Assembly (NCBI GenBank): GCA_033549065.1
Contig: JAWSUE010000006.1
Span: forward strand, 62,001 to 126,000
Length of the DNA: 64,000 bases
Direction: 5' to 3'
Origin: Bacillota bacterium
Lineage (GTDB): Bacteria > Bacillota > Dethiobacteria > DTU022
The position numbers were made by a program, and so were the translations under genes. Positions 27,775 to 36,690 of the stretch are shown piece by piece. Below the pieces are notes generated by a model. It did no database searches. It worked only from the letters and a program-made list of their open reading frames with translations, and was not told the DNA's origin. The stretch's first letter is position 1. Each line of letters begins with the position of its first letter.

Positions 27775-29217
27775 ATGTTTAAGCACTGGAAAGGCAGCAA
27801 CCTTAGAGTTCTTTCCGAAAAAGATATCACTGCAATCCATGAAGCAACAGTGAACCTGTTAGAAAATACCGGAATTAAAATGCATAATGATCGCGCCAGG
27901 CAAATTTTTTCTGATCACCATGCGAAGGTGGATCATGATAATCAGATCGTAAAAATTCCCCGGTCGATGCTTGAAGAAGCTATTGATTCAACACCTTCTT
28001 CGTTAGTCCTTTGCGGAAGGGAAGAGAAAAATGACCTTATTCTTGAAGGTGCCAATGTATACTTAGGAACCGGGGGAACCGTCCTCAACACACTCGATCT
28101 TGAAAATGGCAGGAAGCGTCTTACTGAGGTTAAAGATGTGGCAGGTTATGCAAAGCTGGCAGATGCTTTAGATAATATTGCTTTTTTTGTAATCAATTGC
28201 TACCCCAGCGATGTTAAAACAGAAAATGTTGATATTAATCGCTTCTATCATGCGCTGGCCAATACTTCAAAGCATGTGATGGGTGGCATCTACACCATGG
28301 AAGGTTTACTGGCAGTGATCGAAATGGCAGAACAGATAGCCGGTGGATCAGAAAAACTGCGCCAACGCCCCTTTGTCTCCTTTATTACACTAATGATGAG
28401 CCCACTAGTTATGGAAGTAACCTATACCGATTTTTTAATTGAAATCGCCAGAAGAGGTCTCCCCGTAGCCACTCCCTCAGAACCTCTGGCCGGGGCGAAT
28501 TCACCGGTTACCCTGGCAGGAACGATCACTTTAAATAATGCAGAATCGCTGGGTGGACTTGTTCTGGCGCAACTGGTGAACAAAGGCACTCCGACAATCT
28601 ATGGATCAACATCCAGTATCATGGATATGCGCACCGGGACCTATATGGCTGGAAGTATTGAGTCAGCTTTGATAAACGCCGGATGCGCTCAAATGGCCCA
28701 ATATTATAAAATACCTGTTTATGGTACAGGCGGCATGTCCGATTCAAAAGTTGTTGATGCCCAGGCCGGTTATGAAAGCGCAAACACAGCGATGGTGGTG
28801 GCTCTTTCAGGATGCAACTACATCCACGATGCATTCGGTCTTCTGGAATTCTGCACAACTCTTTCCTATGAAAAAATGGTTATTGACAACGATTCCGTTG
28901 GTATGATTCTTCGGGCTGTTCGTGGTATAAAGGTCGACAAGGAAACTATCGCAAACGAAGTTATTTCAGATGTTGGTCCGGGAGGTCATTTTCTGGATCA
29001 CCCCCACACGGTCAAACATGTCCGGGAAGAGTTTTATTTTCCCCGCCTCTCCGACCGACAGCAGCGCAGCGTATGGGCTGAAGAAGGCTCGAAAGATACA
29101 TTCGAGAGAGCACGTGAAAAAGCAAAAGAGATCCTTGCCGGCCAAAAAGCACCGGGATTTTCTGAAGACCTTGAAAATCTTCTATTTTCCAGGAACAGGG
29201 GACTAAAAAAACTTTAG
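27775..29217 (+). CDS. MttB-family (non-pyrrolysine) quaternary/tertiary amine methyltransferase, copy 1
   Basis: A 480-residue member of the trimethylamine methyltransferase (MttB/MtgB) superfamily, which transfers a methyl group from an amine to a corrinoid protein. Shared family blocks: VYLGTGGTVLNTLDLENG, AGANSPVTLAGT and a GPGGHFLDHPHTVKH C-terminal block. The frame is read through with no in-frame amber codon, so it resembles the non-Pyl enzymes for glycine betaine, proline betaine, carnitine or butyrobetaine rather than trimethylamine MttB. AAAGGAG precedes the ATG. It is followed after 18 bases by a paralogue and then by an OpuC-type transporter. The methyl donor is unknown. Confidence 0.9.
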   Translation: MFKHWKGSNLRVLSEKDITAIHEATVNLLENTGIKMHNDRARQIFSDHHAKVDHDNQIVKIPRSMLEEAIDSTPSSLVLCGREEKNDLILEGANVYLGTGGTVLNTLDLENGRKRLTEVKDVAGYAKLADALDNIAFFVINCYPSDVKTENVDINRFYHALANTSKHVMGGIYTMEGLLAVIEMAEQIAGGSEKLRQRPFVSFITLMMSPLVMEVTYTDFLIEIARRGLPVATPSEPLAGANSPVTLAGTITLNNAESLGGLVLAQLVNKGTPTIYGSTSSIMDMRTGTYMAGSIESALINAGCAQMAQYYKIPVYGTGGMSDSKVVDAQAGYESANTAMVVALSGCNYIHDAFGLLEFCTTLSYEKMVIDNDSVGMILRAVRGIKVDKETIANEVISDVGPGGHFLDHPHTVKHVREEFYFPRLSDRQQRSVWAEEGSKDTFERAREKAKEILAGQKAPGFSEDLENLLFSRNRGLKKL

Positions 29218-29235
29218 TTATTGGGAGGTTTTATT

Positions 29236-30684
29236 TTGTTAAAAGGTACCTATGCAAACTTCTATCAACCTCTTTCCATAAATGATATAAAGGCTATACA
29301 CGAAGCTTCCATGCAGGTACTATCCAAATCCGGATTGCTTATTGATAATAAAAGAGCCCTGCAGTTATTTCATGAAAAAGGTGCTCGTGTGGACTTCACC
29401 CACAAACTGGTTCAACTAGACGAGGATTGGGTGATGAAATACTTAAATAAGGCTCCGGCAAGGATTACTTTATATGGACGGGATGAGAATAATAATCTTG
29501 TGGTTGAACCGAACCGAGTTTATTTCGGCACCGGGGGAACGGCATTGAATATTCTTGACAGAAAATCCGGTAAGCGCAGACCTTCAGTTTCCAGTGATAT
29601 TGCCGATATAGCCCGTCTCGTTGATGCTCTGCCAAATATTCACTGGTATTGTTTACCATTATATCCGAATGAATGCCCCAAAGAAGAAGTCGATATTGCC
29701 AGGTTTTATCACGGTTTGAAGAACACCGGCAAACATGTTATGGGTGGCATTTACGGTGGTAAAGAAGGAGCCAGGGATGTGATCCGGCTTGCTCAAATAT
29801 TCGCCGGCGGTGAAGAAAATCTGCGGAATAATCCCTTGATCTCTGTTATATGCAGTACAATCAGCCCTTTAAAGATGGACACCCGCTATGTTGATTTTAT
29901 CTTTGATCTTGTTAATGCAGGAATTCCTATTGCTACTTCCTGTGCACCCATTGCCGGTGCCACCGCACCGGTTACCCTTGCCGGCAGTCTGGTCCAGATA
30001 AATGCGGAGGCTATTTGCGGCATATTATTGACCCAGGTTATTAAAGAAAGCGCTCCTGCACTTTACAGCACTGTTCCCACTACTGCAAACATGAAAAACA
30101 TGGATTTTCTCTTCGGGGCGGTGGAAAACGGTATTATGAATGCGGCCTGTGCGCAGCTGGCTTCCTTTTACAACCTGCCTATGTACTCAACCGGTGGAGT
30201 TACCGAGTCCAAAATTTTCGATATCCAAAACGGTTATGAAAAGTGTATGAATAACCTTCTGCCGGCGATAGCCGGAGCTCAGCTGATACATAATGCAGCC
30301 GGTCAAATCGATAGTAGTATGACAGTCGCCTATGAACAATATGTCCTCGATGATGAAATAATTGGTATGGCCCTTCGTGTAATGGAGGGAATTCGCATCA
30401 CTTCTGACACCCTTGCATTGGAAGAAATATGTAAAGTTGGCCCGGGTGGCAACTATCTGGCATCTGATCATACCGTAAGAAATATGCGCCATGAACTCTT
30501 TATGCCAAAAGTCGCAGTTCGGACAAATTATGCAGCCTGGTTACGAGAAGGGAAAAGGAATGCTATCGATTTTGCCCGCGAAATAACCGATCAAATATTA
30601 GAAGATCATTATGCTCAATCGCTGCCTGAAAATACGGAGAGCGAAATTTTTATGAATTACCCGTTTCTGAAAGAAGGTGAATGA
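29236..30684 (+). CDS. MttB-family (non-pyrrolysine) methyltransferase, copy 2
   Basis: Paralogue of the preceding gene, with the same block order: VYFGTGGTALNILDRKSGKR, IAGATAPVTLAGS and VGPGGNYLASDHTVRNM. The frame opens at TTG 29221, but GGGAGG at 29223-29228 points to TTG 29236, giving 482 residues starting MLKGTYANFYQPLS. No amber codon interrupts it. Two adjacent diverged copies suggest two related substrates, or a heteromer. Neither a cognate corrinoid protein nor a corrinoid:tetrahydrofolate methyltransferase is in the window. Confidence 0.9.
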   Translation: MLKGTYANFYQPLSINDIKAIHEASMQVLSKSGLLIDNKRALQLFHEKGARVDFTHKLVQLDEDWVMKYLNKAPARITLYGRDENNNLVVEPNRVYFGTGGTALNILDRKSGKRRPSVSSDIADIARLVDALPNIHWYCLPLYPNECPKEEVDIARFYHGLKNTGKHVMGGIYGGKEGARDVIRLAQIFAGGEENLRNNPLISVICSTISPLKMDTRYVDFIFDLVNAGIPIATSCAPIAGATAPVTLAGSLVQINAEAICGILLTQVIKESAPALYSTVPTTANMKNMDFLFGAVENGIMNAACAQLASFYNLPMYSTGGVTESKIFDIQNGYEKCMNNLLPAIAGAQLIHNAAGQIDSSMTVAYEQYVLDDEIIGMALRVMEGIRITSDTLALEEICKVGPGGNYLASDHTVRNMRHELFMPKVAVRTNYAAWLREGKRNAIDFAREITDQILEDHYAQSLPENTESEIFMNYPFLKEGE

Positions 30685-31058
30685 AATAAGCATCTATTAT
30701 TAAAAAATGGATTCTAAGAGTCTCTCATATGCTCTGCAAGCGTCTGGTTGCATAAATTGTGGTCTCTTCGTAAATACTTCTTAATCGGCAATATACTGCA
30801 GATATGCTTGCATATATGCAGTTTGTGCATGATTTGTGTATATGAGATGATTGTCTTACAGTTTAATTATAATCAGCAAATAAACAATATATCGCATAAA
30901 AGTCAAATTATCCTCGCAGTTTTATTCTTAACTGGTTATTCCTTTTTCTGGGTTATATCTCTGACACAGATCTAGCGACTTTAGTTTAACCAAGTCAGTT
31001 CTAATATTTTTCAATCGTTTGTACCTCATATAAAACGGGGAGGGTGGTTCAAAGGTAA
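30685..31058 (+). promoter_or_regulatory. 374-base gap before the opuC operon; candidate operator
   Basis: No convincing gene. The DNA is AT-rich with a perfect palindrome TGCATATATGCA at 30809-30820 inside a cluster of spaced TGCA/GCA repeats (about 30797-30830), which could bind a dimeric regulator. No sequence fits a correctly spaced sigma-54 site, and no sigma-A pair was convincing. No terminator is evident after the methyltransferase gene, so read-through into opuC is possible. Confidence 0.35.
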
Positions 31059-31796
31059 ATGGCAGAGCAACTTATTTTGCTTGGCAGCAAAATGTACTGT
31101 ACATTTTCAAACTTCATAGTTCAGCAAACTATGGCAACTCCGTCGACTTTTTCGAGAGTCATTATTTATTTACAAAGGCGAAGCGACTTAGTTTGGGAAT
31201 TGATGGTTGAGCACATCTGGTTAGTGCTGGTTTCAATCGGTATTGCTGTGGTTATATCGGTGATTGTTGGAGTAATGATCAGCTATAAAAGCAGTCTGGC
31301 TGTTTCCGTCCTCACAGTATGCCAGATTCTAATGACCATACCCAGTATGGCTATGTTGGCTTTTATGGTTCCCCTGTTTGGGATCGGTTTCACCACCGGG
31401 GTGGTGGCTTTAATTCTTTACAGTTTGCTGCCGATTGTGCGCAATACTTACACGGGGATTAAAGAGATAAGCCCGGCGATAGTTGAATCTGCAGTTGCCA
31501 TGGGCATGACTGAATGGCGGGTTTTAACAAAAATTAAGATTCCGCTGGCCAGGCCGGTGATCATGGCGGGTATTCGCACGGCGACAGTTATGATCGTCGG
31601 TATTGGAGCTATTGCTGCTTATGTTGGCGCCGGAGGGCTGGGCGAGTTAATATTTCAGGGTATTTCGCGTTCCAACGAACCGATGATCATCGTCGGAGCT
31701 TTGGGTGTGTCAATTATAGCCCTGGCTTTTGATTTTATTTTATCATGGGGTGAACGGAAGCTGATTGCCATTGGTAAAACGGGGGAGGCTAAGTAA
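31059..31796 (+). CDS. opuCB: OpuC-type glycine betaine/choline ABC transporter, permease 1
   Basis: An inner-membrane permease of the BPD_transp_1 family, with about six hydrophobic segments and the cytoplasmic EAA-like loop IVESAVAMGMTEWRVLTKIKIPLA. Such permeases form one half of osmoprotectant or quaternary-amine importers. The ATG at 31059 has AAAGG only 3 bases away, and the N-terminus before about residue 40 is unlike the family, so a later start is possible. Stop and next start overlap (TAATG). Confidence 0.88.
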   Translation: MAEQLILLGSKMYCTFSNFIVQQTMATPSTFSRVIIYLQRRSDLVWELMVEHIWLVLVSIGIAVVISVIVGVMISYKSSLAVSVLTVCQILMTIPSMAMLAFMVPLFGIGFTTGVVALILYSLLPIVRNTYTGIKEISPAIVESAVAMGMTEWRVLTKIKIPLARPVIMAGIRTATVMIVGIGAIAAYVGAGGLGELIFQGISRSNEPMIIVGALGVSIIALAFDFILSWGERKLIAIGKTGEAK

Positions 31797-32908
31797 TGAT
31801 AAAACTGGAAGGCTTAACAAAAAAATTCCCGGGTTTACAAAACCCTGCGGTTAATAACCTGGACCTTGAAGTAAAAGAGGGAGATATTTGTGTATTAGTC
31901 GGACCTTCAGGATGCGGCAAAACAACAACGATGAAGATGATTAACCGCATCCATGAGCCTACAAGCGGTTCGATTCATATTAACGGAAAAGATGCTTTGA
32001 AAATGAGCCCTATCAAGCTCCGCCTCGATATCGGTTACGTGATCCAGGAAATTGGCCTTTTCCCGCACCACACTATCGAAGAAAATGTGGCTACAGTACC
32101 AAACGAAAAAAAATGGCCAAAAGAGAAAACCAAAAAGAAAGTAGCTGAAATGCTAACCCTGGTTGGTCTCGATCCGGAGATCTATGGAAAACGCTATCCA
32201 TCAGCACTGAGCGGTGGCCAGCGACAGCGTGTTGGCGTAGCCAGGGCCATGGCTTCCGACCCGCCAATTATGCTGATGGATGAACCTTTTGGAGCAGTTG
32301 ATCCAATTACCAGGGCTCGCTTGCAAAATGAATTTTTAAGGATTCAGGAAAGAATCAGCAAGACCATTGTTTTTGTTACCCATGATATCGACGAAGCGAT
32401 CAAGATGGGAGATACCATTGCTGTCATGCAGGAGGGGAAATTAATTCAACACGCTACACCAAATGACTTGCTCAGTACTCCTGCCAATGAATTCGTGGCC
32501 AACCTGGTAGGCCGTAACCGCTCAATTAAAAGGCTTCACCTAATACGCATACGTGAAATTTTAAAAGATGTTGATCGCATGAAACCAGCCACCGAAGATA
32601 TGCCGCTGGATGATTTGAAGAAGAGGCTGGAAGAAAGCGAAGTGCGTTCCGTGATGGTTGTTAATCGGGATAATCGGTTAAAAGGAATCATCAGTGTTGC
32701 TGATCTGAAGCGGAAAGCGGGTGAAGTGGCTGCCGATTATATCCAGGAGGTCGATCACTCTGTAACCAGCGATGCCACATTGAACGATGCTTTGTCGGTG
32801 ATGCTCGAATGCGGCGAGGGTTTTGTAGCAGTGGTTAACGAAGATGACCAGTACCAGGGAACTATAACCTTGGGTGATCTGCTGAATGTTGTGAAGGAGG
32901 ATGTGTAA
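31796..32908 (+). CDS. opuCA: OpuC-type ABC transporter ATP-binding protein with CBS domains
   Basis: The 370-residue ATPase has Walker A GPSGCGKTTT, signature LSGGQRQRVGVARAM, Walker B IMLMDEPFGAVDP and HDIDEAIKMGD. After about residue 255 come two CBS domains (RSVMVVNRDNRLKGIISVADL and GFVAVVNEDDQYQGTITLGDL), which in OpuA/OpuC proteins sense ionic strength or nucleotides. It lies between the two permease genes, the usual OpuC order. Confidence 0.93.
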   Translation: MIKLEGLTKKFPGLQNPAVNNLDLEVKEGDICVLVGPSGCGKTTTMKMINRIHEPTSGSIHINGKDALKMSPIKLRLDIGYVIQEIGLFPHHTIEENVATVPNEKKWPKEKTKKKVAEMLTLVGLDPEIYGKRYPSALSGGQRQRVGVARAMASDPPIMLMDEPFGAVDPITRARLQNEFLRIQERISKTIVFVTHDIDEAIKMGDTIAVMQEGKLIQHATPNDLLSTPANEFVANLVGRNRSIKRLHLIRIREILKDVDRMKPATEDMPLDDLKKRLEESEVRSVMVVNRDNRLKGIISVADLKRKAGEVAADYIQEVDHSVTSDATLNDALSVMLECGEGFVAVVNEDDQYQGTITLGDLLNVVKEDV

Positions 32909-32911
32909 ACC

Positions 32912-33637
32912 ATGACTAAACAGCTATGGCGCTGGGTCATCCTCCCGCTGATTTTGATCTCCATCGGCGTGGTTATCGTTGTTTACACGGTTAATAATCC
33001 CACCGATTCCCTGGTTGCTCGTGCCCTTACCTACAACAATGTTTTAAAGGGGCTGCGGGAGCATCTGCAATTGATGGTTGTTTCGATGTTTGGCGCTATT
33101 ATTTTCGGTATTTTAGTAGGCATTATGCTTTCAAGGCCTAAACTTTATTATCTTGGTCGTGGAGTAGAAAATGTCGTCAACGTGGGTCAAACTATTCCAA
33201 GCCTGGCGATCCTGGCTCTCTTTTTTACTATTTTGGGACTCGGTTTCAGGGTGGCTGTATTCGCGCTGTTTCTCTATTCCATCTTACCGATCCTGCGCAA
33301 CACTTTTGCCGGTATTATCAATGTCCCGAAAAGTATAATTGAATCGGCAGTAGGCATGGGTATGAGTCCTTTTCGGGTCCTCACAAAGATAGAACTGCCG
33401 CTTGCCTTCCCAATTATCGTGGCCGGAATCAGAACCGCGATTGTGGTCAATGTCGGTGCAGCTACACTTGCCACCTTTATCGGTGGTGGCGGCTTCGGAG
33501 ACCTTATCGTAACCGGCCTCTCACTGCGCCGGGATATGATTGTCTTTACCGGTGCCGGACTGGCGGCGCTTACCGCTATCATTCTTGATTATTATATTGC
33601 CAGAATTGAAGAAAACCTGGTTAAGTGGGTTGGTTAA
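32912..33637 (+). CDS. opuCD: OpuC-type ABC transporter, permease 2
   Basis: The second permease (241 residues), with the EAA loop IIESAVGMGMSPFRVLTKIELPLA almost matching that of the first permease, and about six membrane segments. It starts 3 bases after the ATPase stop. With the other three genes it makes a complete importer. Confidence 0.9.
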   Translation: MTKQLWRWVILPLILISIGVVIVVYTVNNPTDSLVARALTYNNVLKGLREHLQLMVVSMFGAIIFGILVGIMLSRPKLYYLGRGVENVVNVGQTIPSLAILALFFTILGLGFRVAVFALFLYSILPILRNTFAGIINVPKSIIESAVGMGMSPFRVLTKIELPLAFPIIVAGIRTAIVVNVGAATLATFIGGGGFGDLIVTGLSLRRDMIVFTGAGLAALTAIILDYYIARIEENLVKWVG

Positions 33638-33692
33638 AATATAAATTTGGCTGTTTTCTTTAGTAGGTAAAATATAAGGGGGTATATGTTTT

Positions 33693-34628
33693 ATGACTTT
33701 GAAACGTTTTGCTTTATTTTGCTTGATAGCGCTGATGATTGCCGGTTTATTTTTTGTAGCCGGCTGTCAGCCTGAAGATGAAACCGTTGATGTTACTGTT
33801 GTTGTCGGTTCAAAAGAATTTACCGAGTCTCTTATTCTAAGCCAGCTTGCAATCCTGGCGTTGGAAGATAAGGGGTTTACAGTAGTTGATGAGACAGGTC
33901 TCGGCGGCACCGTTATAGCACGGGAAGCCCTTGAAGCAGGAGAAATTGATCTTTACTGGGAATACACCGGAACAGCTTTGGTAAATTATTTCGGTTTTGA
34001 TGTTATTACAGACCCTGAAGAATGCTACCAGTTGGTAAAAGCAACCGATTTGGAGCAAAACGGACTGGTATGGCTCGATTACACTCAATATAATAATACA
34101 TACGTTATTATGATGCGTCAGGCTGATGCCGAAGCCCTGGGAATTGCATCAATCAGTGACTTGGCAGCGGCAATCAACGAAGGCGTTGATGCGCCTGATC
34201 CGGGTAGTTGGATTTTTGGTAGTAACCATGAATATTCGACCCGTGACGATGGTTTTCCGGGTTTACTCGAGCACTATGGGTTTGAATTTGATAGTGTGGA
34301 CGTTATGGATTATGGAATTCTTTACACAGCTTTGAGAGATGGAGATCTTGCTTGTGCTATGGGTTTTGGTACCGATGGACGAATAACTCCATTTAATTTA
34401 GTTATTCTCGAAGATGACCAATACTTCCATCCGGTCTACAATAGTTCTCCTGTTATCCGTCAGGACAAATTAGAGGAGGCACCGCAAATTGCCGATATAT
34501 TGAATCCCATAGCCAGTGCTCTTGACAATGAGAATATGTCGAATTTGAACCGGTTAGTTGATGAGGAAGATTACCTGCCCGAAGAAGTTGCCGAGGAGTG
34601 GTTACGAGAGCAGGGCTTTATTAACTAA
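33693..34628 (+). CDS. opuCC: OpuC-type substrate-binding lipoprotein
   Basis: The extracellular binding protein of the transporter. A lipoprotein signal peptide ends at the lipobox VAGC (Cys about residue 25). The mature part begins with the family's VVVGSKEFTESLILSQL and has GTVIAREALEAGEIDLYWEYTG, as in OpuC/ProX-type betaine, choline or carnitine binders. Length is 311 residues. Ligand choice among quaternary amines is not decidable here, but the linked methyltransferases suggest a catabolic substrate rather than only an osmolyte. Confidence 0.9.
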   Translation: MTLKRFALFCLIALMIAGLFFVAGCQPEDETVDVTVVVGSKEFTESLILSQLAILALEDKGFTVVDETGLGGTVIAREALEAGEIDLYWEYTGTALVNYFGFDVITDPEECYQLVKATDLEQNGLVWLDYTQYNNTYVIMMRQADAEALGIASISDLAAAINEGVDAPDPGSWIFGSNHEYSTRDDGFPGLLEHYGFEFDSVDVMDYGILYTALRDGDLACAMGFGTDGRITPFNLVILEDDQYFHPVYNSSPVIRQDKLEEAPQIADILNPIASALDNENMSNLNRLVDEEDYLPEEVAEEWLREQGFIN

Positions 34629-34702
34629 CCATATTCATGATTTACCAAAATGAATTTTAAAAGACATTGCAGGTAAGTAATTAAGCAAGAAAACAGCCGT
34701 TT

Positions 34703-34740
34703 CAGGGGCAGGCATTTAACAGGTGCTTGTCCCTGTTTTA
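34703..34740 (+). terminator. Terminator after the opuC operon
   Basis: A 12-bp stem with two G-U pairs (34703-34714 with 34724-34735), a 9-base loop and TTTT after it. It lies 75 bases past the opuCC stop and before the convergent activator gene. Confidence 0.7.
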
Positions 34741-34766
34741 TAGTGACCTTAATGACATAAAAAGAA

Positions 34767-36584
34767 TTATGTACTGTTAAGCTTAAGCTTACGATACAAT
34801 GTGGTAATGCTGATTCCCAGTTCAGCAGCGATCTTTTTCTTGGCTGCCAGTGACGTTCCGTATTCGCTAATCAACTTTTCAATATGATCAGCTTCCCATT
34901 CCTTGCTTTTCTGCTTCAGTTTCTGGCCATTTAATTGCTGTAAATCATTTGTTAACAACCAGCGGGGCAAGCTATTATTTTTTAGTGTTTTACTATTCTC
35001 AAAATTAACTGCATACTCAACAACGTTTTCCAGCTCACGAACATTTCCGGGCCAGTCATAGTTATAAAATATTTGCTGTACATCCTGCTCAATCGTAAAA
35101 ATGTTTTTACCCATCAGAAAGCTGTATTTCTCCAGCAAATATTCCGCTAACAATAAAATATCTTCCCGACGTTCGCGCAAAGCAGGAAGTAGAAGTGGGA
35201 TAACATTGAGACGATAATATAGATCACTCCGAAAAAGACCTTCCTTTACCATTGACTCAAGGCTTTTGTTGGTTGCGGCGATTATGCGAACATTAAAACG
35301 GTAGTCCCCTGTTCCACCAACCCTTTCGAAGGAGCTGCTTTCCAAAACTCTCAGAAGTTTAGCCTGAAGCAGCAGCGGCATATCGCCGATTTCATCAAGG
35401 AAAAGTGTTCCCCCATCTGCAAGCTCGAACTTACCGGGTTTTCCACCTTTACGGGCACCTGTAAACGCTCCTTCTTCATAACCGAAGAGTTCACTCTCGA
35501 GTAATGATTCCGGGATTGCGCTGCAGTTTATTACCTGGAAGGGCCCGCTTCCAAAGGGACTGGCTTTATGTATTGCCCTGGCAAAAAGCTCTTTTCCCGT
35601 GCCGCTTTCACCTCTTAAAAGAATTGTAGATCTGCCGGCGGCAATAATTTTAGCTTTTTCAATCAGGTTGCGGATTATCATACTTTCACCACAAATATCT
35701 TCGAAACTAACTTCTTCATGTCGACTGGCCAAACTGTCGGCATAGCGGGTAATAGTTTTAATGTCGTTAAAAGTCATAACAGCGCCTACTATAGTGCCAT
35801 TTAACATAATCGGGAATGCAGAACAGGCAATTTTCAATGCAGATAACTCATTTGCATAGCTTATTTCACTTTTGAGCTGTGCCTTGCATGTACTGATAAC
35901 TGAAGGTATTGGCGAATCTGGAAATAAATTCTGAATTAATTTTCCAGTGAAGTAATCGCCATCTATGTTTAATAGTTTTTCCGCTGCTTTATTAATATGT
36001 GAAATAGATGCATCGGCATTAACGGCAACGATCCCTTCGTTTACTGAATCGATAATCGTCTTAAGATGTTTTTCACTGCTGGCTGCCCTGCTCACTGCTT
36101 CATTCAACTGCGCCTGACCGGCAATCAACTCTCCCATTCTTGAAATGAAGTCTATAAAACGGGCTTGCCCGGATAGCAGGATCCGACGCTGATCTTCATC
36201 AAAGCTCAGCAGGCTGATTGTTCCGATTGTTTTCCCCTTTCTACTGACGGGACATACAAGAGCGGCCGTACAAAAACAATTCTCTTTTATTTTGCAATGC
36301 GCACATAAATAATGTGAGCCCGGCCTGTCAATTGTGCAACTTGTTCCGCCCTCAATAATATATTTTGCAACATGGGCTGTCTCCTGTTTGAAACCTATCT
36401 TACTTCTGATTCTTCCTGTTGCTCCGACGACAATGAGATTTTCATCGAATATTTCTACTTCCATATTTAGTGCAGAAGCTATCGCTTCAGCTATTTCCTG
36501 GACGACTAATTGTATTTTCTGAAGTTCACTTAAAATATTAAGCACCCCTCTCGCCTGATTTACTCTACAATAATTTCTTCGCAT
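34767..36584 (-). CDS. Sigma-54-dependent transcriptional activator with sensor and PAS domains
   Basis: A bacterial enhancer-binding protein of 605 residues. Residues about 20-165 form a GAF-like sensor resembling the sugar-diacid or PrdR-type sensors, with a Cys cluster (C-x12-CAHCKIKENCFC). A PAS domain follows (IIDSVNEGIVAVNADA). The AAA+ motor has Walker A GESGTGKE near residue 323, the sigma-54-contacting GAFTGA loop near residue 372 and Walker B GGTLFLDEIGDMP. A Fis-type HTH ends the protein (AAELGISITTLYRKLKL). The only visible sigma-54 promoter in the window is before the mttB pair, so this protein probably controls it. The start is uncertain; ATG 36584 has only a weak AAAGG 12 bases away. 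Confidence 0.93.
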   Translation of the reverse strand: MRRNYCRVNQARGVLNILSELQKIQLVVQEIAEAIASALNMEVEIFDENLIVVGATGRIRSKIGFKQETAHVAKYIIEGGTSCTIDRPGSHYLCAHCKIKENCFCTAALVCPVSRKGKTIGTISLLSFDEDQRRILLSGQARFIDFISRMGELIAGQAQLNEAVSRAASSEKHLKTIIDSVNEGIVAVNADASISHINKAAEKLLNIDGDYFTGKLIQNLFPDSPIPSVISTCKAQLKSEISYANELSALKIACSAFPIMLNGTIVGAVMTFNDIKTITRYADSLASRHEEVSFEDICGESMIIRNLIEKAKIIAAGRSTILLRGESGTGKELFARAIHKASPFGSGPFQVINCSAIPESLLESELFGYEEGAFTGARKGGKPGKFELADGGTLFLDEIGDMPLLLQAKLLRVLESSSFERVGGTGDYRFNVRIIAATNKSLESMVKEGLFRSDLYYRLNVIPLLLPALRERREDILLLAEYLLEKYSFLMGKNIFTIEQDVQQIFYNYDWPGNVRELENVVEYAVNFENSKTLKNNSLPRWLLTNDLQQLNGQKLKQKSKEWEADHIEKLISEYGTSLAAKKKIAAELGISITTLYRKLKLNST

Positions 36585-36690
36585 TATTGAAAATTACCTT
36601 TGCATTATTGATATTTTTTAATAGAATTGGAACATTATTTTTAAAATTTATTAAAGGTGATATTCTGTAAGAATATTTAAGAGGATGAAT

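Noticed and set aside
27775-30684. Possibility that these are pyrrolysine-containing trimethylamine methyltransferases
   Set aside because: Both frames run full length without an in-frame amber codon.
30791-30806. CGGCA...CTGCA as a second sigma-54 promoter before opuC
   Set aside because: The GG-GC spacing is one base short of the required distance.
30748-30975. 75-residue hydrophobic open frame before opuC
   Set aside because: TTG start with no ribosome site, AT-rich low-complexity composition and no recognised family; more likely chance.
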